64,000 nt of DNA from Reichenbachiella versicolor (GCF_003171675.1 NZ_QFZQ01000008.1:1-64000); one strand, 5' to 3'; positions 1 through 9,478 are shown, counted from the stretch's first letter. Translations and numbers: made by a program. The notes: a model not told the origin generated them from the letters alone.

Positions 1-117
1 GCTAAGCACCCACAGTTGTTGCCGTAGAGCACGTAGAAAAAATTTTTCTCTAATAGAAAACAGCTTAGATCATCAGTTATTTAGGTAATCTATGCATTGG
101 TATGAAGAGACTTTCAG

Positions 118-147
118 AAAAAAAAGCGCGAGGAAACTCCTCACGCT
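118..147 (-). terminator. Rho-independent terminator of the trans-sulfuration gene
   Basis: Read on the minus strand, a 10-base-pair stem with one G-T wobble (arms 125-134 and 138-147) closes a 3-base loop and is followed by a run of eight T. It lies about 30 bases after the stop of the gene at 175-1314. The remaining left edge (1-117) shows no gene I can support. Confidence 0.85.
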
Positions 148-174
148 TTCGTGTTCATCATCATATACAATATT

Positions 175-1314
175 TTATGCCAAGGCTTGCTCAAGATCAG
201 CTACCAAATCTTCAGCATCTTCTATGCCTACACTCAACCTAATCAGTGAGTCTTTCAAGCCTGACTTCAATCTCTCTTCTCTTGGGATACTTGCGTGAGT
301 CATACTTGCAGGATGACCACATAATGACTCTACACCCCCAAGCGATTCTGCTAAAGAGAATAGCTTAACATTCTCCATAACTTGAATTGCGTCGCCAATT
401 TTATCATTTTTTAGGACAAATGAAATCATTCCGCCAAAGTCTTTCATTTGACGCTTAGCTATATCATGGTTTTTATGCTCTTCAAAGCCCGGCCAATAGA
501 CTTTGGAAACCTTCGGGTGTGATTTTAGAAAATGGGCAATTCTCCTACCGTTTTCACAATGTCTTTGCATACGAATGTGCAGGGTTTTTATACCACGAAG
601 AGCCAAAAAACAGTCCATTGGACCAGCTACTGCACCGCAAGAGTTTTGAATAAAAGCCAATTTTTCGTGTAGCGAATCACTATTTGTCATCAAGGCTCCC
701 ATTACTACATCCGAATGACCTGCTAAATATTTCGTAACAGAGTGAGTAGAAATATCTGCTCCTAAGTCTAATGGGTTTTGTAAATAAGGTGTAGCAAACG
801 TATTATCCACACAAAAAAGCGCATTAAATTTTTTACATACACCTGATAGTCCTTTTATATCTATGACATTCATCATTGGATTCGAAGGCGTTTCGATCCA
901 GACCAGCTTTGTATTTTTTGAGAATTGTTCAGAGATGCGGTTCAAGTCAGTCATGTCGACAAACTTGAATTTAATGCCGATATCTTGATATATCTGAGTG
1001 AATATTCTATAAGTTCCCCCATATAGGTCATTTGAAGCTAATACTTCATCTCCAGGTTTAAGAAGTCTCATAATAGCATCTGTAGTTGCCATTCCAGAAC
1101 CGAAAACTAATCCATGATCAGAATTTTCTAATGCAGCGAGGTTCTTTTGAAGAGCGTCTCTAGTAGGGTTTTGAGTTCGAGAATACTCATACCCTTTGTG
1201 CTTACCAGGAGATGGCTGGACATAAGTGGACGTTTGGTAGATCGGCGTCATGATCGCTCCAGTGCCCTCTTCAGGCTCTATTCCAGCGTGTATGGCTTTT
1301 GTACCGAATTTCAT
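175..1314 (-). CDS. Cystathionine gamma-synthase/lyase-type PLP enzyme
   Basis: A cytoplasmic trans-sulfuration enzyme of the Cys/Met metabolism PLP family (fold type I), acting on cystathionine or an O-acyl-homoserine in methionine/cysteine interconversion. The 379 residues match the usual family length. Visible hallmarks are the early SRTQNPTRDAL segment (about 45-55), the FGSGMAT loop (71-77), which binds the cofactor phosphate, the VDNTFATP motif (169-176) and the SVTKY motif with the PLP-binding lysine at 195. The Ser-Leu-Gly-Gly-Val-Glu-Ser segment near 340 is also typical. Sequence alone does not separate synthase (MetB) from lyase (MetC/CGL). It is a single gene with its own terminator, divergent from the membrane gene at 1434. 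Confidence 0.9.
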   Translation of the reverse strand: MKFGTKAIHAGIEPEEGTGAIMTPIYQTSTYVQPSPGKHKGYEYSRTQNPTRDALQKNLAALENSDHGLVFGSGMATTDAIMRLLKPGDEVLASNDLYGGTYRIFTQIYQDIGIKFKFVDMTDLNRISEQFSKNTKLVWIETPSNPMMNVIDIKGLSGVCKKFNALFCVDNTFATPYLQNPLDLGADISTHSVTKYLAGHSDVVMGALMTNSDSLHEKLAFIQNSCGAVAGPMDCFLALRGIKTLHIRMQRHCENGRRIAHFLKSHPKVSKVYWPGFEEHKNHDIAKRQMKDFGGMISFVLKNDKIGDAIQVMENVKLFSLAESLGGVESLCGHPASMTHASIPREERLKSGLKDSLIRLSVGIEDAEDLVADLEQALA

Positions 1315-1433
1315 AGTGTATGGCTTAGTAGTGTTAAGTTTGCAAAAATACTAACGAAGATTTCTATCTTGACAAACTCTCACAAAGCTAACGATTCTAT
1401 GCATATTCATGCTAGTCATTTACAATTCCTCAG

Positions 1434-2117
1434 TTGAACAGCAGTAAGATCATATTTACCATATTTCGTGATAATAAAACGCTTGCATTTTTGATACTAT
1501 GGATGAGCTTGGTTCCACTAAGTTTTTCTACAGGTGTGAGTTTATGGGTAATAGAACACCTTGATTTAAAAGTTAATTTAGATCTAATGCAATGGTTTTT
1601 ATTGTTTGTTGGAATTACTGTTTTGATGTCTTTAGCGATTACTCCAACCACTTTTTCAGCGATTGTGTTAGGTTTTTATCTAAAGTGGGAAGCTGTAATA
1701 CCTTTTGTAGTATCATATTCTGTAGCTTCTTACATAGGGTATGCTTTATCAAAAGCACTAAAGGGAGAATTAATTGAGGGATTAATTAAGTCCTATCCAA
1801 AGTCTAATGAAATATTAGACAAGGCTGATAAAAATGCTTATGTTCTTGTCATTCTATCTAGACTTTCTCCTGCTCTTCCCTTTGCTATTATGAATCTGGT
1901 ATTAGGTGTAATGAGTGTGCGTCAGTTACCATTCCTTTTAGGAGGAATGATAGGTATGCTACCAAGATCATTATTTGCAATTTGGATTGGGTCTAACGCT
2001 CTTAATATTGCTACAGCAGTAAGTGAAAAGCCAGGTATTTGGATTCTTTTATTAGTAACTTTTGTAGTATTTGGAGCTATTTACTTTTTATTGCGGCCAT
2101 CCTCGAATCGACAGTAG
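1434..2117 (+). CDS. TVP38/TMEM64 (VTT/DedA-like) membrane protein
   Basis: A 227-residue inner-membrane protein of the VTT/DedA-like superfamily, thought in this superfamily to move lipids or support membrane homeostasis; substrate unknown. It shows a first hydrophobic helix near residues 15-35, further helices, the central segment with Phe-Tyr-Leu-Lys-Trp-Glu-Ala, the family-typical LSRLSPALPFAIMNLVLG stretch (about 141-158) and a C-terminal helix (about 200-218). The start is TTG: an in-frame stop lies 7 codons upstream and no ATG occurs before the first helix, so a downstream ATG would cut into it. Convergent with the MscS gene. Confidence 0.8.
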   Translation: MNSSKIIFTIFRDNKTLAFLILWMSLVPLSFSTGVSLWVIEHLDLKVNLDLMQWFLLFVGITVLMSLAITPTTFSAIVLGFYLKWEAVIPFVVSYSVASYIGYALSKALKGELIEGLIKSYPKSNEILDKADKNAYVLVILSRLSPALPFAIMNLVLGVMSVRQLPFLLGGMIGMLPRSLFAIWIGSNALNIATAVSEKPGIWILLLVTFVVFGAIYFLLRPSSNRQ

Positions 2118-2207
2118 TATTTATTTAAATAGACTATTTAGCATTAGATTCATTAATAAATAGAACTCTATAATCTGTTTTGAGGATAAATACCTGTTAT
2201 CAATAGA

Positions 2208-3815
2208 TTACGAAGCGTTTTCCTTCTCAAAAAAATCACCAAGCTTTGAGTTCAGTTCATCTTTAGTCCAAGTATAGTTCGGAGATAGACTCGTTTGGCC
2301 TGGTAAGTTTTCAACATGAACAGTTTGAGTAGGGAAAGCAAAGTTGACATTAAGGTGTCTCCCAAGTCTCAGAATAGAAAGAATAACTTCTTGTCTAAAC
2401 TTCAGTTCATCAGACCAAGTAGGTGCTTCAAAGAAGATGTAAAAAAGAATACTCAAAGAAGAAGTTCCAAGATCGTTTAAGTGAATTTCAAACTTGTCTT
2501 TACTTGTTTTGGGATGTTCAAGTACAATACGTTTTAAACCTTCTACGAACACTTCAATTCTGTCAGGAGGAGTATCATATGTAATTGATAGATTAGTTTT
2601 GAATCTTCTGAATTGTCTAAGGCCATTGTTATCAACTATAGTATCAGCAAGTAGGCCATTTGGTACATAAACAACGGAATTTCTAAAGGTTCTAATTCTT
2701 GTAGATCTAAACCCAACTTCCTCGACGGTACCGTCAAAGTCACCAGTGGTAATCCAATCTCCAATTTGAAATGGTTTATCCACAAAAATCATAACTGAAC
2801 CGAAGAAGTTTTTAAGTGTATCTTGAGCGGCTAATGCAAACGCTAATCCTCCGATAGAAAGCCCAGTTAATAATGGCAAAATAGGAATTCCCAAAGAGTC
2901 CATTATTATTAGACCTCCTAGTACTACAACCAGTACCTTCATTATCTTCTTGAGAAGAGGGATTAATTGGTCGTCTAAAGTACTTTCAGTCTTTCGAACA
3001 ATTTTAACCAAATAGACTTCAATAATATTTACTAGTCTATAAAGAACTATCATTCCGTATAAAGGGATAATACCTTTGATAACTAATAATAGATAGTAAC
3101 TCACCATTGGAGGCAATGTGAGTTGAGGATAAACTAAAGAGACAAACAAAAATACTACTAGCATCGCAGTAGGTTTCGCTACTGGTACTATGTACTTTTC
3201 TCCTATATGCGTCTTTTGCATTTTCTCAAGAAATCTCATTAGGAGTTTTTCGAAGATCAATGCGAAAATTATTCTAATAAAAAGGCCTAAAAAAAGAACT
3301 GTTAAGATTCCTAACCACTGCCAGATTTGAAGTCCTAATAGCTTATTGCCAAGAATAGTTCCTTTTGATTGACTCTCCAGAAATAAGTCGTTTCCAAACT
3401 TGAAGAGACCTTCATGCATTTTTTCTAGTTCTTTCTGAACTTCTGGTTGAATCTGCCACCGGCCGTTTTTACGCTGTAAATAGATATCATCTGTAGTTTT
3501 GCTGAGTGCATATCGAAAGTCTTGGCTAAGACTGTCAAAATACTCTGGATCAGTAGGTACATCATTGATATCTATTAGCATACCAGATCCTTTAAGTATT
3601 TCTTTGTAGATTCTAACAATATAAACCTGTCTTGCTGAATCGGGATTGTTTACTACTATTCTTCCAATACTAGGATCGCCTGTTTTTAGACTTTTGTCTA
3701 ATAGCTTAATCGCTTTGTAGGGCGATTGAAGTTTAAATGTGAGAGAGTCTAAATTGGCTTGAGAATAATAACTTAGTAATAAGGAGGTGAAGAGGAGTAG
3801 GGTTTTTTTTATCAT
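2208..3815 (-). CDS. MscS-family mechanosensitive channel with long N-terminal domain
   Basis: A 535-residue small-conductance mechanosensitive channel homologue that should release solutes on hypo-osmotic shock. A signal peptide (about 1-20) is followed by a soluble, probably periplasmic domain to about 160, several membrane helices (about 165-340), and the conserved MscS core with the glycine/alanine-rich pore helix and the FVDKPFQIGDWI loop near 345-355. A C-terminal cytoplasmic alpha/beta vestibule follows, ending in FPTQTVHVE. It is longer than E. coli MscS (286 residues), as is common for Bacteroidota members. No partner genes are adjacent. Confidence 0.9.
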   Translation of the reverse strand: MIKKTLLLFTSLLLSYYSQANLDSLTFKLQSPYKAIKLLDKSLKTGDPSIGRIVVNNPDSARQVYIVRIYKEILKGSGMLIDINDVPTDPEYFDSLSQDFRYALSKTTDDIYLQRKNGRWQIQPEVQKELEKMHEGLFKFGNDLFLESQSKGTILGNKLLGLQIWQWLGILTVLFLGLFIRIIFALIFEKLLMRFLEKMQKTHIGEKYIVPVAKPTAMLVVFLFVSLVYPQLTLPPMVSYYLLLVIKGIIPLYGMIVLYRLVNIIEVYLVKIVRKTESTLDDQLIPLLKKIMKVLVVVLGGLIIMDSLGIPILPLLTGLSIGGLAFALAAQDTLKNFFGSVMIFVDKPFQIGDWITTGDFDGTVEEVGFRSTRIRTFRNSVVYVPNGLLADTIVDNNGLRQFRRFKTNLSITYDTPPDRIEVFVEGLKRIVLEHPKTSKDKFEIHLNDLGTSSLSILFYIFFEAPTWSDELKFRQEVILSILRLGRHLNVNFAFPTQTVHVENLPGQTSLSPNYTWTKDELNSKLGDFFEKENAS

Positions 3816-3848
3816 TGTCCTTTGGCAAAATACTTGTGCAAAGGAAAT

Positions 3849-3876
3849 AAAAAACCCCGATGAGTTAACATTGGGG
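3849..3876 (-). terminator. Terminator of the 58-residue small gene
   Basis: On the minus strand a CCCC...GGGG stem (arms starting at 3876 and ending at 3855, one A-C mismatch inside) is followed by six T. It begins about 15 bases after the stop codon of the small gene at 3892-4068, which supports that gene being transcribed. Confidence 0.75.
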
Positions 3877-3891
3877 CGTTATTCGTTTAAC

Positions 3892-4068
3892 CTAATTAAA
3901 ATGTTTTTGTAGTATCAATGGATATCGATGCCTAAAAGTCTCGTAACACCATTGCTTAAGTTCACTCAATTGTTCACCAACAGTTTGAATCGCTTTAGCC
4001 AACTCCTTATCGAAGAGGGCTCTGTCGAAGCTTACCTTGGACAGAATGGTTTTTGAGTATTCCAACAT
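3892..4068 (-). CDS. Small conserved-type protein, 58 residues
   Basis: A short open frame of 58 codons from ATG at 4068 to TAG at 3892. The product starts MLEYSKTILSKVSFD and ends in a basic/aromatic tail; it has many charged residues, no signal peptide and no membrane segment, and should be a small soluble helical protein. From memory, small proteins with the same opening (MLEY-K-IL-KVSFD-LF-KEL-KA) recur in many Bacteroidota genomes and have no known function; I could not run a search. It sits alone between the divergent promoter side of batD and the end of the MscS region, and has a hairpin terminator directly after its stop. Upstream is an AT-rich stretch shared with the batD promoter. 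Confidence 0.75.
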   Translation of the reverse strand: MLEYSKTILSKVSFDRALFDKELAKAIQTVGEQLSELKQWCYETFRHRYPLILQKHFN

Positions 4069-4196
4069 AAGGATAATGAGTTTGTGTTTAGTAACATTTT
4101 TTAATATTTGACTCCTCTAGTGTTTCTCAAATTGCCAAATGAATTTAGTAAACTTGCATTCAAATTGCAAATTGATCCGAAGACTATTACGATAAG

Positions 4197-5639
4197 ATGA
4201 ACAAAAGGATATTCTTTTTTTTAATCTCATTACTTTCTTTTAGCCTCGCTTCTGCTCAAGAACTCACTATAGAATTTGGCAGAAACAATATTGCTCTAAA
4301 TCAGGCTTTTACGATTACGCTCACCGCGCATAATACTCGAATGTCTAGGTATAGCGGGTTTCCCGATATTGAAGGCTTTGTGAAAAGAGGTACTTCTTCT
4401 TCTTCTTCCACGAATTTTATCAATGGGCAAAGAAGTAGTTCGGTAAGTATCACTCAGAATTATGCACCTACTAAAGAAGGTCAATTTAAACTACCGCCTT
4501 TCAAAATTCAGGTCGATGATAAAGTTGTTTCTTCAAATGGTACAGTAATTACAGTAGGTCCTGCCGTTAAGAGACAACAACAGCGTCAAAGGTATGACCC
4601 TTTTGCCGATCCGTTTGATGACTTTTTTGGTAGGTCTAACCAACCTCAAGAATTTATTGAGGTAGAAGCAGATGCCTTTTTGGCATTGACATCAGATAAG
4701 CCTTCTGTATATGTAGGAGAAGGGTTTACGATGACTTTGGCATTTTATGTTTCTGAAAAAAACCAAGCAGAATTAAGCTTCTATGAACTCAATGCTCAAC
4801 TAGGAGAAATTATCAAAAAAATTAAACCCGCTAATTGTTGGGAAGAAAACTTTGAAATAGAAAATATTCAAGGAGAGCCAGTGACTATTAATGGTGAAGC
4901 ATTTAAGCAGTATAGAGTGTTCCAATCGGCCTTCTACCCTCTAAATACAGATCCTATCATCTTGCCTAAAGTTGATATGAAAATGATCAAGTATAAAGTG
5001 GCGAAGAACCGAACTTTTTTTGGTAGGAATAGAAAAGAGGAAATCGTTACTTTTTCGTCTAAGGAAAAAAAAGTTACGGTTAAAGACCTTCCGGACCATC
5101 CTTTGAAAGAAAGTGTTTCGGTAGGTAATTATAGACTGGATGAAAAAATCAGTAAAAGTCAGCTTGAGACAGGTAACAGTTTCACTTATAGTTTCGCAGT
5201 AGTAGGAGAAGGGAACATTTCTGCTATTAAAGACCTTGAAGTTGTAAGTGATGATAATTTCGACTTGTACCCTCCCAATATTAGACAAGATATAAGCCGT
5301 AGTAATGGACATGTTAGAGGAGGGAAATCATTTAGTTTTTATGGTGTTCCAAATGAGCCAGGAGAGTTTGATATGAGTGAATATTTTCAATGGGTTTATT
5401 TCAATCCAAAGAAAGAAACTTATGACACATTAAAATCAGAAGTTAAGTTGATTGTTTCTGGAGAAAGTAAGAAGAATGAACACATTTTGTCCAACGATAT
5501 GGGATCGTTCTATGATGTCATTGAAGAGCAAGACAATCGATTATTTTCTATAGGAGAACGGGAAAGGTTAAGGACAATCCTCAATATTGTTATTTTTGCG
5601 CTCATTGCTGGGGTGATTGCCTTGATGATCAAGAAATAA
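4197..5639 (+). CDS. batD: BatD-family protein
   Basis: BatD of the Bacteroides aerotolerance family, a periplasm-facing protein of unknown biochemical role usually encoded with BatA/BatB (VWA domains) and BatC/E. The 480-residue product has a clear signal peptide ending SLASAQ (about 1-21), beta-rich Ig-like repeats, a low-complexity Gln/Arg/Asp/Phe linker (about 123-150), and one C-terminal membrane helix (about 460-478) followed by two lysines. The order signal peptide, beta-rich domains, C-terminal anchor is that of BatD. No batA/B/C gene is adjacent, so the gene is separated from the classical cluster. Shorter than many BatD proteins. Confidence 0.85.
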   Translation: MNKRIFFFLISLLSFSLASAQELTIEFGRNNIALNQAFTITLTAHNTRMSRYSGFPDIEGFVKRGTSSSSSTNFINGQRSSSVSITQNYAPTKEGQFKLPPFKIQVDDKVVSSNGTVITVGPAVKRQQQRQRYDPFADPFDDFFGRSNQPQEFIEVEADAFLALTSDKPSVYVGEGFTMTLAFYVSEKNQAELSFYELNAQLGEIIKKIKPANCWEENFEIENIQGEPVTINGEAFKQYRVFQSAFYPLNTDPIILPKVDMKMIKYKVAKNRTFFGRNRKEEIVTFSSKEKKVTVKDLPDHPLKESVSVGNYRLDEKISKSQLETGNSFTYSFAVVGEGNISAIKDLEVVSDDNFDLYPPNIRQDISRSNGHVRGGKSFSFYGVPNEPGEFDMSEYFQWVYFNPKKETYDTLKSEVKLIVSGESKKNEHILSNDMGSFYDVIEEQDNRLFSIGERERLRTILNIVIFALIAGVIALMIKK

Positions 5640-5694
5640 CACTCTTCCAAATTACAAATTTGATGATGCTAGTGCATCTTTTAATACATAATCA

Positions 5695-6771
5695 ATGAGC
5701 AATTCATTCGGATCTTTGTTCAAGATCACCACTTTCGGAGAATCACATGGTAGAGCTATAGGTGTAACTATAGATGGGTGTCCTGCGGGTATCGATATAG
5801 ATGAAGCTTTCATCCAAGATGAAATGGACAGACGCAAGCCGGGTCAGTCAAAAATCACCACACAGCGCAAAGAGCCAGATTCATGCGAAATCCTTTCTGG
5901 AGTATTTGAGGGTAAATCTACGGGCACCCCGATTGCTCTTGTGATTCACAATAAGGATCAAAAAAGTAAGGATTATTCTCATATTGCTGAGAAGTTTAGA
6001 CCTTCGCATGCTGATTATACTTATGAGGAAAAGTATGGTGTAAGAGACTATCGAGGAGGTGGACGAAGTTCAGCAAGAGAGACAGCAGCGCGAGTAGCGG
6101 CCGGAGCTATAGCTAAGATGGCACTTCGCCAATTAGGAATAAAGGTAAATGCGTATGTATCTCAAGCTGGTGATATTAAAACTAAGAAACCTTATCAGGA
6201 ACTAGACTTTTCGCAGATTGAGTCCAATATCGTTAGGTGTCCAGATCCAGAAGTTGCTGACAGAATGATTGAATTAATTGATCAAATAAGAAAAGATGGA
6301 GACACTATAGGGGGTGTAGTAGACTGTGTGATTGAAGGAACTCCTGCTGGTCTAGGCGAGCCGGTTTTTGATAAACTTCATGCCAGATTGGGGGCAGCTA
6401 TGCTTGGAATCAATGCTGTTAAAGGCTTTGAATATGGTAGCGGATTTGAAGGAGCAAAGATGAGAGGTTCTGAACATAATGATAATTTCATCATGGAAGG
6501 GGATAAAGTAAAAACTACTACAAACCTATCTGGAGGAATTCAAGGAGGTATATCGAATGGTGAAGATATTTACTTTAAGGTAGCATTTAAGCCAGTAGCT
6601 ACAATCATGAGAGATCAAGATTCTGTAGATAAGCATGGTGATTCTGCAATAGTGTCTGGAAGAGGTAGACATGATCCATGTGTAGTACCAAGAGCGGTCC
6701 CAATCGTAGAAGCTATGGCTGCTATGACTATTTTAGATTTTTATTTATTGAATAAAATGACTCGATTGTAA
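5695..6771 (+). CDS. aroC: Chorismate synthase
   Basis: Converts 5-enolpyruvylshikimate-3-phosphate to chorismate, the last step of the common aromatic pathway, using reduced FMN. The 358-residue length is normal. Family signatures are the N-terminal TFGESHG motif with the catalytic histidine, the [19 protein letters not shown] block (about 122-140) and the C-terminal [20 protein letters not shown] block (about 322-341). It follows batD by 55 bases on the same strand, but other shikimate genes are not nearby. Confidence 0.97.
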   Translation: MSNSFGSLFKITTFGESHGRAIGVTIDGCPAGIDIDEAFIQDEMDRRKPGQSKITTQRKEPDSCEILSGVFEGKSTGTPIALVIHNKDQKSKDYSHIAEKFRPSHADYTYEEKYGVRDYRGGGRSSARETAARVAAGAIAKMALRQLGIKVNAYVSQAGDIKTKKPYQELDFSQIESNIVRCPDPEVADRMIELIDQIRKDGDTIGGVVDCVIEGTPAGLGEPVFDKLHARLGAAMLGINAVKGFEYGSGFEGAKMRGSEHNDNFIMEGDKVKTTTNLSGGIQGGISNGEDIYFKVAFKPVATIMRDQDSVDKHGDSAIVSGRGRHDPCVVPRAVPIVEAMAAMTILDFYLLNKMTRL

Positions 6772-6869
6772 TATTCACCTACGAGAGATTACGTGTTTTT
6801 GCGGATTGATTGAGCCTAGGCGGAGTTATAGTTTTGCGGCTTAAATTTTAATTCAATTAACCCAGTAAC

Positions 6870-7268
6870 ATGGAATCATTTTATCAAAAGGACGGAGTAG
6901 TTGAAACGTCAGTTGATTTATCTAACCAATCTATGACTGTAAAGTGGTCATCGTTATCTGACGATGTGGCGATTAAGGAGTGTTGTGAAGCTCAACTTGA
7001 GCAAGTCAAAGGCGGGATAAATAAGTTATTTCTTGATGTCTCGGAAGCACAAGGAGTACCTACACAAGAAAGACAAGATTGGTTTGCCCAAACATTGTTT
7101 CCGTCATTTGCAGATAATGGAATGAAAGCAATCTTTACTATTTTGCCTAAAAGCGCAATTACAAAGTTGGCTTCAAAGAAATGGACAAAAACGGGTGCTC
7201 CATTCAACTTTGATATGTTCGATGTTGCTTCTCTCTCTGACGCTCAAGAGTTGGCTAAAGAATTCTAA
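6870..7268 (+). CDS. Uncharacterised STAS/SpoIIAA-like small protein
   Basis: A 132-residue soluble protein without signal peptide or membrane helix. I do not recognise it with confidence. The alternating pattern (a leading strand with ...VDLSNQSMTVKW, a helix, then GGINKLFLDVSEAQGVPT, and a final helix) resembles the beta-alpha-beta fold of STAS/SpoIIAA-like proteins that are frequent in Cytophagales. It stands between aroC and the symporter and is closed by a strong terminator, so it is probably monocistronic or the end of the aroC transcript. Confidence 0.7.
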   Translation: MESFYQKDGVVETSVDLSNQSMTVKWSSLSDDVAIKECCEAQLEQVKGGINKLFLDVSEAQGVPTQERQDWFAQTLFPSFADNGMKAIFTILPKSAITKLASKKWTKTGAPFNFDMFDVASLSDAQELAKEF

Positions 7269-7287
7269 GAAAATACAAATAGTAATT

Positions 7288-7323
7288 GAGAGCGGAATTC
7301 TGTATGGATTCCGCTCTTTTTTT
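7288..7323 (+). terminator. Terminator after the STAS-like gene
   Basis: A perfect 9-base-pair stem (7290-7298 with 7308-7316) with a 9-base loop is followed by a T run of seven. It lies 20 bases after the stop at 7268. Confidence 0.9.
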
Positions 7324-7365
7324 ATGTGCATTTGGTAACTTCCGCCTAAAATTTATCAGCTACAC

Positions 7366-8772
7366 ATGAAAAAACTCCCGCTTCATTTTAAGATTCTTAT
7401 TGGACTAATTGCTGGCATTATTTGGGCTTTGATTTCAAGCGCATTGGGTTGGAATAATTTTACTATCAATTGGATTGACCCTTTTGGAGTTATTTTTATT
7501 CGATTGTTAAAGTTCATTGCTGTACCCTTAGTCTTATTTTCAATCATAAGTGGTGTGTCAGGTTTGAGTGATACTTCAAAGCTTGGACGATTAGGCGGAA
7601 AAACATTGTTGGCATACCTTATCACTACAATAGTTGCGGTTTCTATCGGATTAGTACTGGTAAACATCATCAAGCCAGGAAATATGATGGATGATGAACA
7701 GCGATTGAAGAATAGAATAAGCTACGAAATGTGGTTGATGGAAAACGATCTTGGTCCAGCACAGGATGGAAAGTCATATATCGGAATGCCTGAAAACAAA
7801 CATTTGCTTTCAAATGCTTGGTTGGGTACGGTTTCAGAAGACGATATGAAGGATGTTGAGGAGAAAAAGAAATTAGCAAAAGCTCAAAAAGAAGCTGGGC
7901 CATTACAATTCATCGTAGACATGGTGCCAGAGAATATTGTTGTTAGTATCTCAAATAATAAGTTGATGCTTCAGGTAATCTTTTTTGCAATCTTTTTTGG
8001 TATCACAATAGTGTTAGTTCCTGATTCAAAAACTCAACCAGTAGTAGACTTTATAAATAGTATCAATGCCATTTTTCTAAAGATGGTAGATGTAGTAATG
8101 AAGGCTGCTCCTTACTTCGTGTTTGCATTGCTGGCAGGAGTAATTGCAAAAATGGCAGATACGCCAAAGGAGGTAATCGAGATCTTTATTGGATTAGGTT
8201 CTTACTCACTTACCTTGGTAGCTGGACTATTTTTCATGGTTTTTGTTTTCTATCCGATGATGCTGAAGCCATTTGTCAAAAAATTGTCTTATAAAGAGTT
8301 TTTTAAGAATATAAGCCCTGCTCAATTCTTAGGGTTTTCTACCAGCTCAAGTGCAGCCACTCTACCTGTGACTATGGAATGTGTAGAGGACAATATGGGT
8401 GTTTCTAAGAATATTACGAGTTTCGTTCTTCCAGTAGGTGCTACTGTTAATATGGATGGGACTAGCCTTTATCAGGCGGTAGCTGTAGTTTTTTTAGCTC
8501 AACTTCATATGGTGGACTTAACGCTCGTACAGCAGCTAACTATAGTTTTTACAGCGACATTAGCATCTATTGGAGCCGCGGCCACGCCTAGTGCGGGTCT
8601 AGTCATGATGATTATTGTATTACAGTCTGTTGGACTTAATCCAGCTTGGGTCGCCATAATTTTCCCAGTTGATAGAATTTTGGACATGTGTCGAACTGTG
8701 GTAAATATAACGGGAGATGCAACAGTTTGTACTTTGATTGCTAAATCAGAAGGTGAACTTGAGAAATATTAA
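7366..8772 (+). CDS. Dicarboxylate/amino acid:cation symporter (DAACS family)
   Basis: A 468-residue inner-membrane symporter of the sodium:dicarboxylate family (GltP/GltT/DctA type), importing C4-dicarboxylates or acidic amino acids with sodium ions or protons. Typical features are the N-terminal helices, the serine-rich re-entrant loop TSSSAATLPVT (about 325-335), the NMDGTSLY motif (about 365-372) and the second re-entrant loop with ATPSAGLVMM (about 404-414). A charged insertion of roughly 70 residues (about 108-180, ending before the next helix) sits in an external loop, a feature of many Bacteroidota members. Substrate cannot be fixed. Confidence 0.9.
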   Translation: MKKLPLHFKILIGLIAGIIWALISSALGWNNFTINWIDPFGVIFIRLLKFIAVPLVLFSIISGVSGLSDTSKLGRLGGKTLLAYLITTIVAVSIGLVLVNIIKPGNMMDDEQRLKNRISYEMWLMENDLGPAQDGKSYIGMPENKHLLSNAWLGTVSEDDMKDVEEKKKLAKAQKEAGPLQFIVDMVPENIVVSISNNKLMLQVIFFAIFFGITIVLVPDSKTQPVVDFINSINAIFLKMVDVVMKAAPYFVFALLAGVIAKMADTPKEVIEIFIGLGSYSLTLVAGLFFMVFVFYPMMLKPFVKKLSYKEFFKNISPAQFLGFSTSSSAATLPVTMECVEDNMGVSKNITSFVLPVGATVNMDGTSLYQAVAVVFLAQLHMVDLTLVQQLTIVFTATLASIGAAATPSAGLVMMIIVLQSVGLNPAWVAIIFPVDRILDMCRTVVNITGDATVCTLIAKSEGELEKY

Positions 8773-8821
8773 TTTTGTAGCTGCGAGCAAAAAACGTCAA
8801 ACCTGAACGTACAGATATCGT

Positions 8822-8829
8822 TAGATTTG
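8822..8829 (+). promoter_or_regulatory. Candidate -7 box upstream of nfu
   Basis: TAGATTTG matches the Bacteroidota -7 consensus TAnnTTTG, about 52 bases before the nfu start. I see no clear -33 element, so this is tentative. Confidence 0.4.
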
Positions 8830-8844
8830 TTTTAAGAAATTGAA

Positions 8845-8857
8845 GCTAACAGTTAGC
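8845..8857. promoter_or_regulatory. 13-base palindrome in the nfu leader
   Basis: GCTAACAGTTAGC is a perfect 6-base inverted repeat around a central A, about 25 bases before the nfu start. It could bind a dimeric regulator; no known operator is recognised. Confidence 0.35.
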
Positions 8858-8881
8858 AATTAAAATATTTACTATAGAAAA

Positions 8882-9478
8882 ATGGAAGAGGTTAAAAAAG
8901 CACCCGTTAATTTATACATAGAATCAAACCCAAACCCAAATACTTTGAAGTTTGTGGCCAACTTCATGTTGATTCCCGAAGGGTTGAATTTTGATTATCC
9001 GACTCTTGAGTCGGCTACCAATTCTGATTTGGCTCAAGAGCTCTTCACTTTCCCTTTTGTCCAAGGAGTATTCATAATGAGTAATTTTGTTACAGTAACT
9101 AAGGACGATGCGACTGACTGGGAAGAAGTAAAGAATGGAATTAAGGAGCATATTAAGAACTATATTGATGCAGGTAAATCTGTCGTTGATTTAAACAAGG
9201 CTTACGAGCAAGCCAAAGAAGATCAAGCATCTAAGCCAGCATCATCCGATATTGATGAAAATATTAAAGGAATACTTGATGAATATATTCGACCTGCAGT
9301 TGAGCAAGATGGAGGAGCAATTCATTTTCACTCCTTCAAAGATGGTGTAGTCAGTGTCGTTCTTCAAGGGGCTTGCAGCGGATGTCCATCATCTACTTTG
9401 ACCTTGAAAGCCGGAATAGAAAACTTACTAAAGAGAATGGTTCCTGAGGTGAAAGAAGTAGAAGCTATCAACGGTTAG
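8882..9478 (+). CDS. Nfu-type Fe-S cluster carrier
   Basis: A 198-residue Nfu-type protein that carries [4Fe-4S] clusters from the scaffold to target enzymes. Residues about 10-95 form the Nfu N-terminal domain (starting with the ESNPNPNTLKFV motif), and about 122-195 form the NifU C-terminal domain with the GACSGCPSS motif; Cys165 and Cys168 are the cluster ligands. Two-domain length is standard for Bacteroidota. It stands alone, convergent with the cyclophilin operon and sharing a bidirectional terminator with it. A short palindrome and a -7-like box lie upstream. Confidence 0.92.
   Translation: MEEVKKAPVNLYIESNPNPNTLKFVANFMLIPEGLNFDYPTLESATNSDLAQELFTFPFVQGVFIMSNFVTVTKDDATDWEEVKNGIKEHIKNYIDAGKSVVDLNKAYEQAKEDQASKPASSDIDENIKGILDEYIRPAVEQDGGAIHFHSFKDGVVSVVLQGACSGCPSSTLTLKAGIENLLKRMVPEVKEVEAING

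Noticed and set aside
1-117. End of a gene entering from the left
   Set aside because: One plus-strand frame stops at base 27 and others soon after, but about nine codons cannot support a call.
1315-1433. Riboswitch upstream of the trans-sulfuration gene
   Set aside because: The 119-base divergent gap shows no SAM-riboswitch-like conserved helices.
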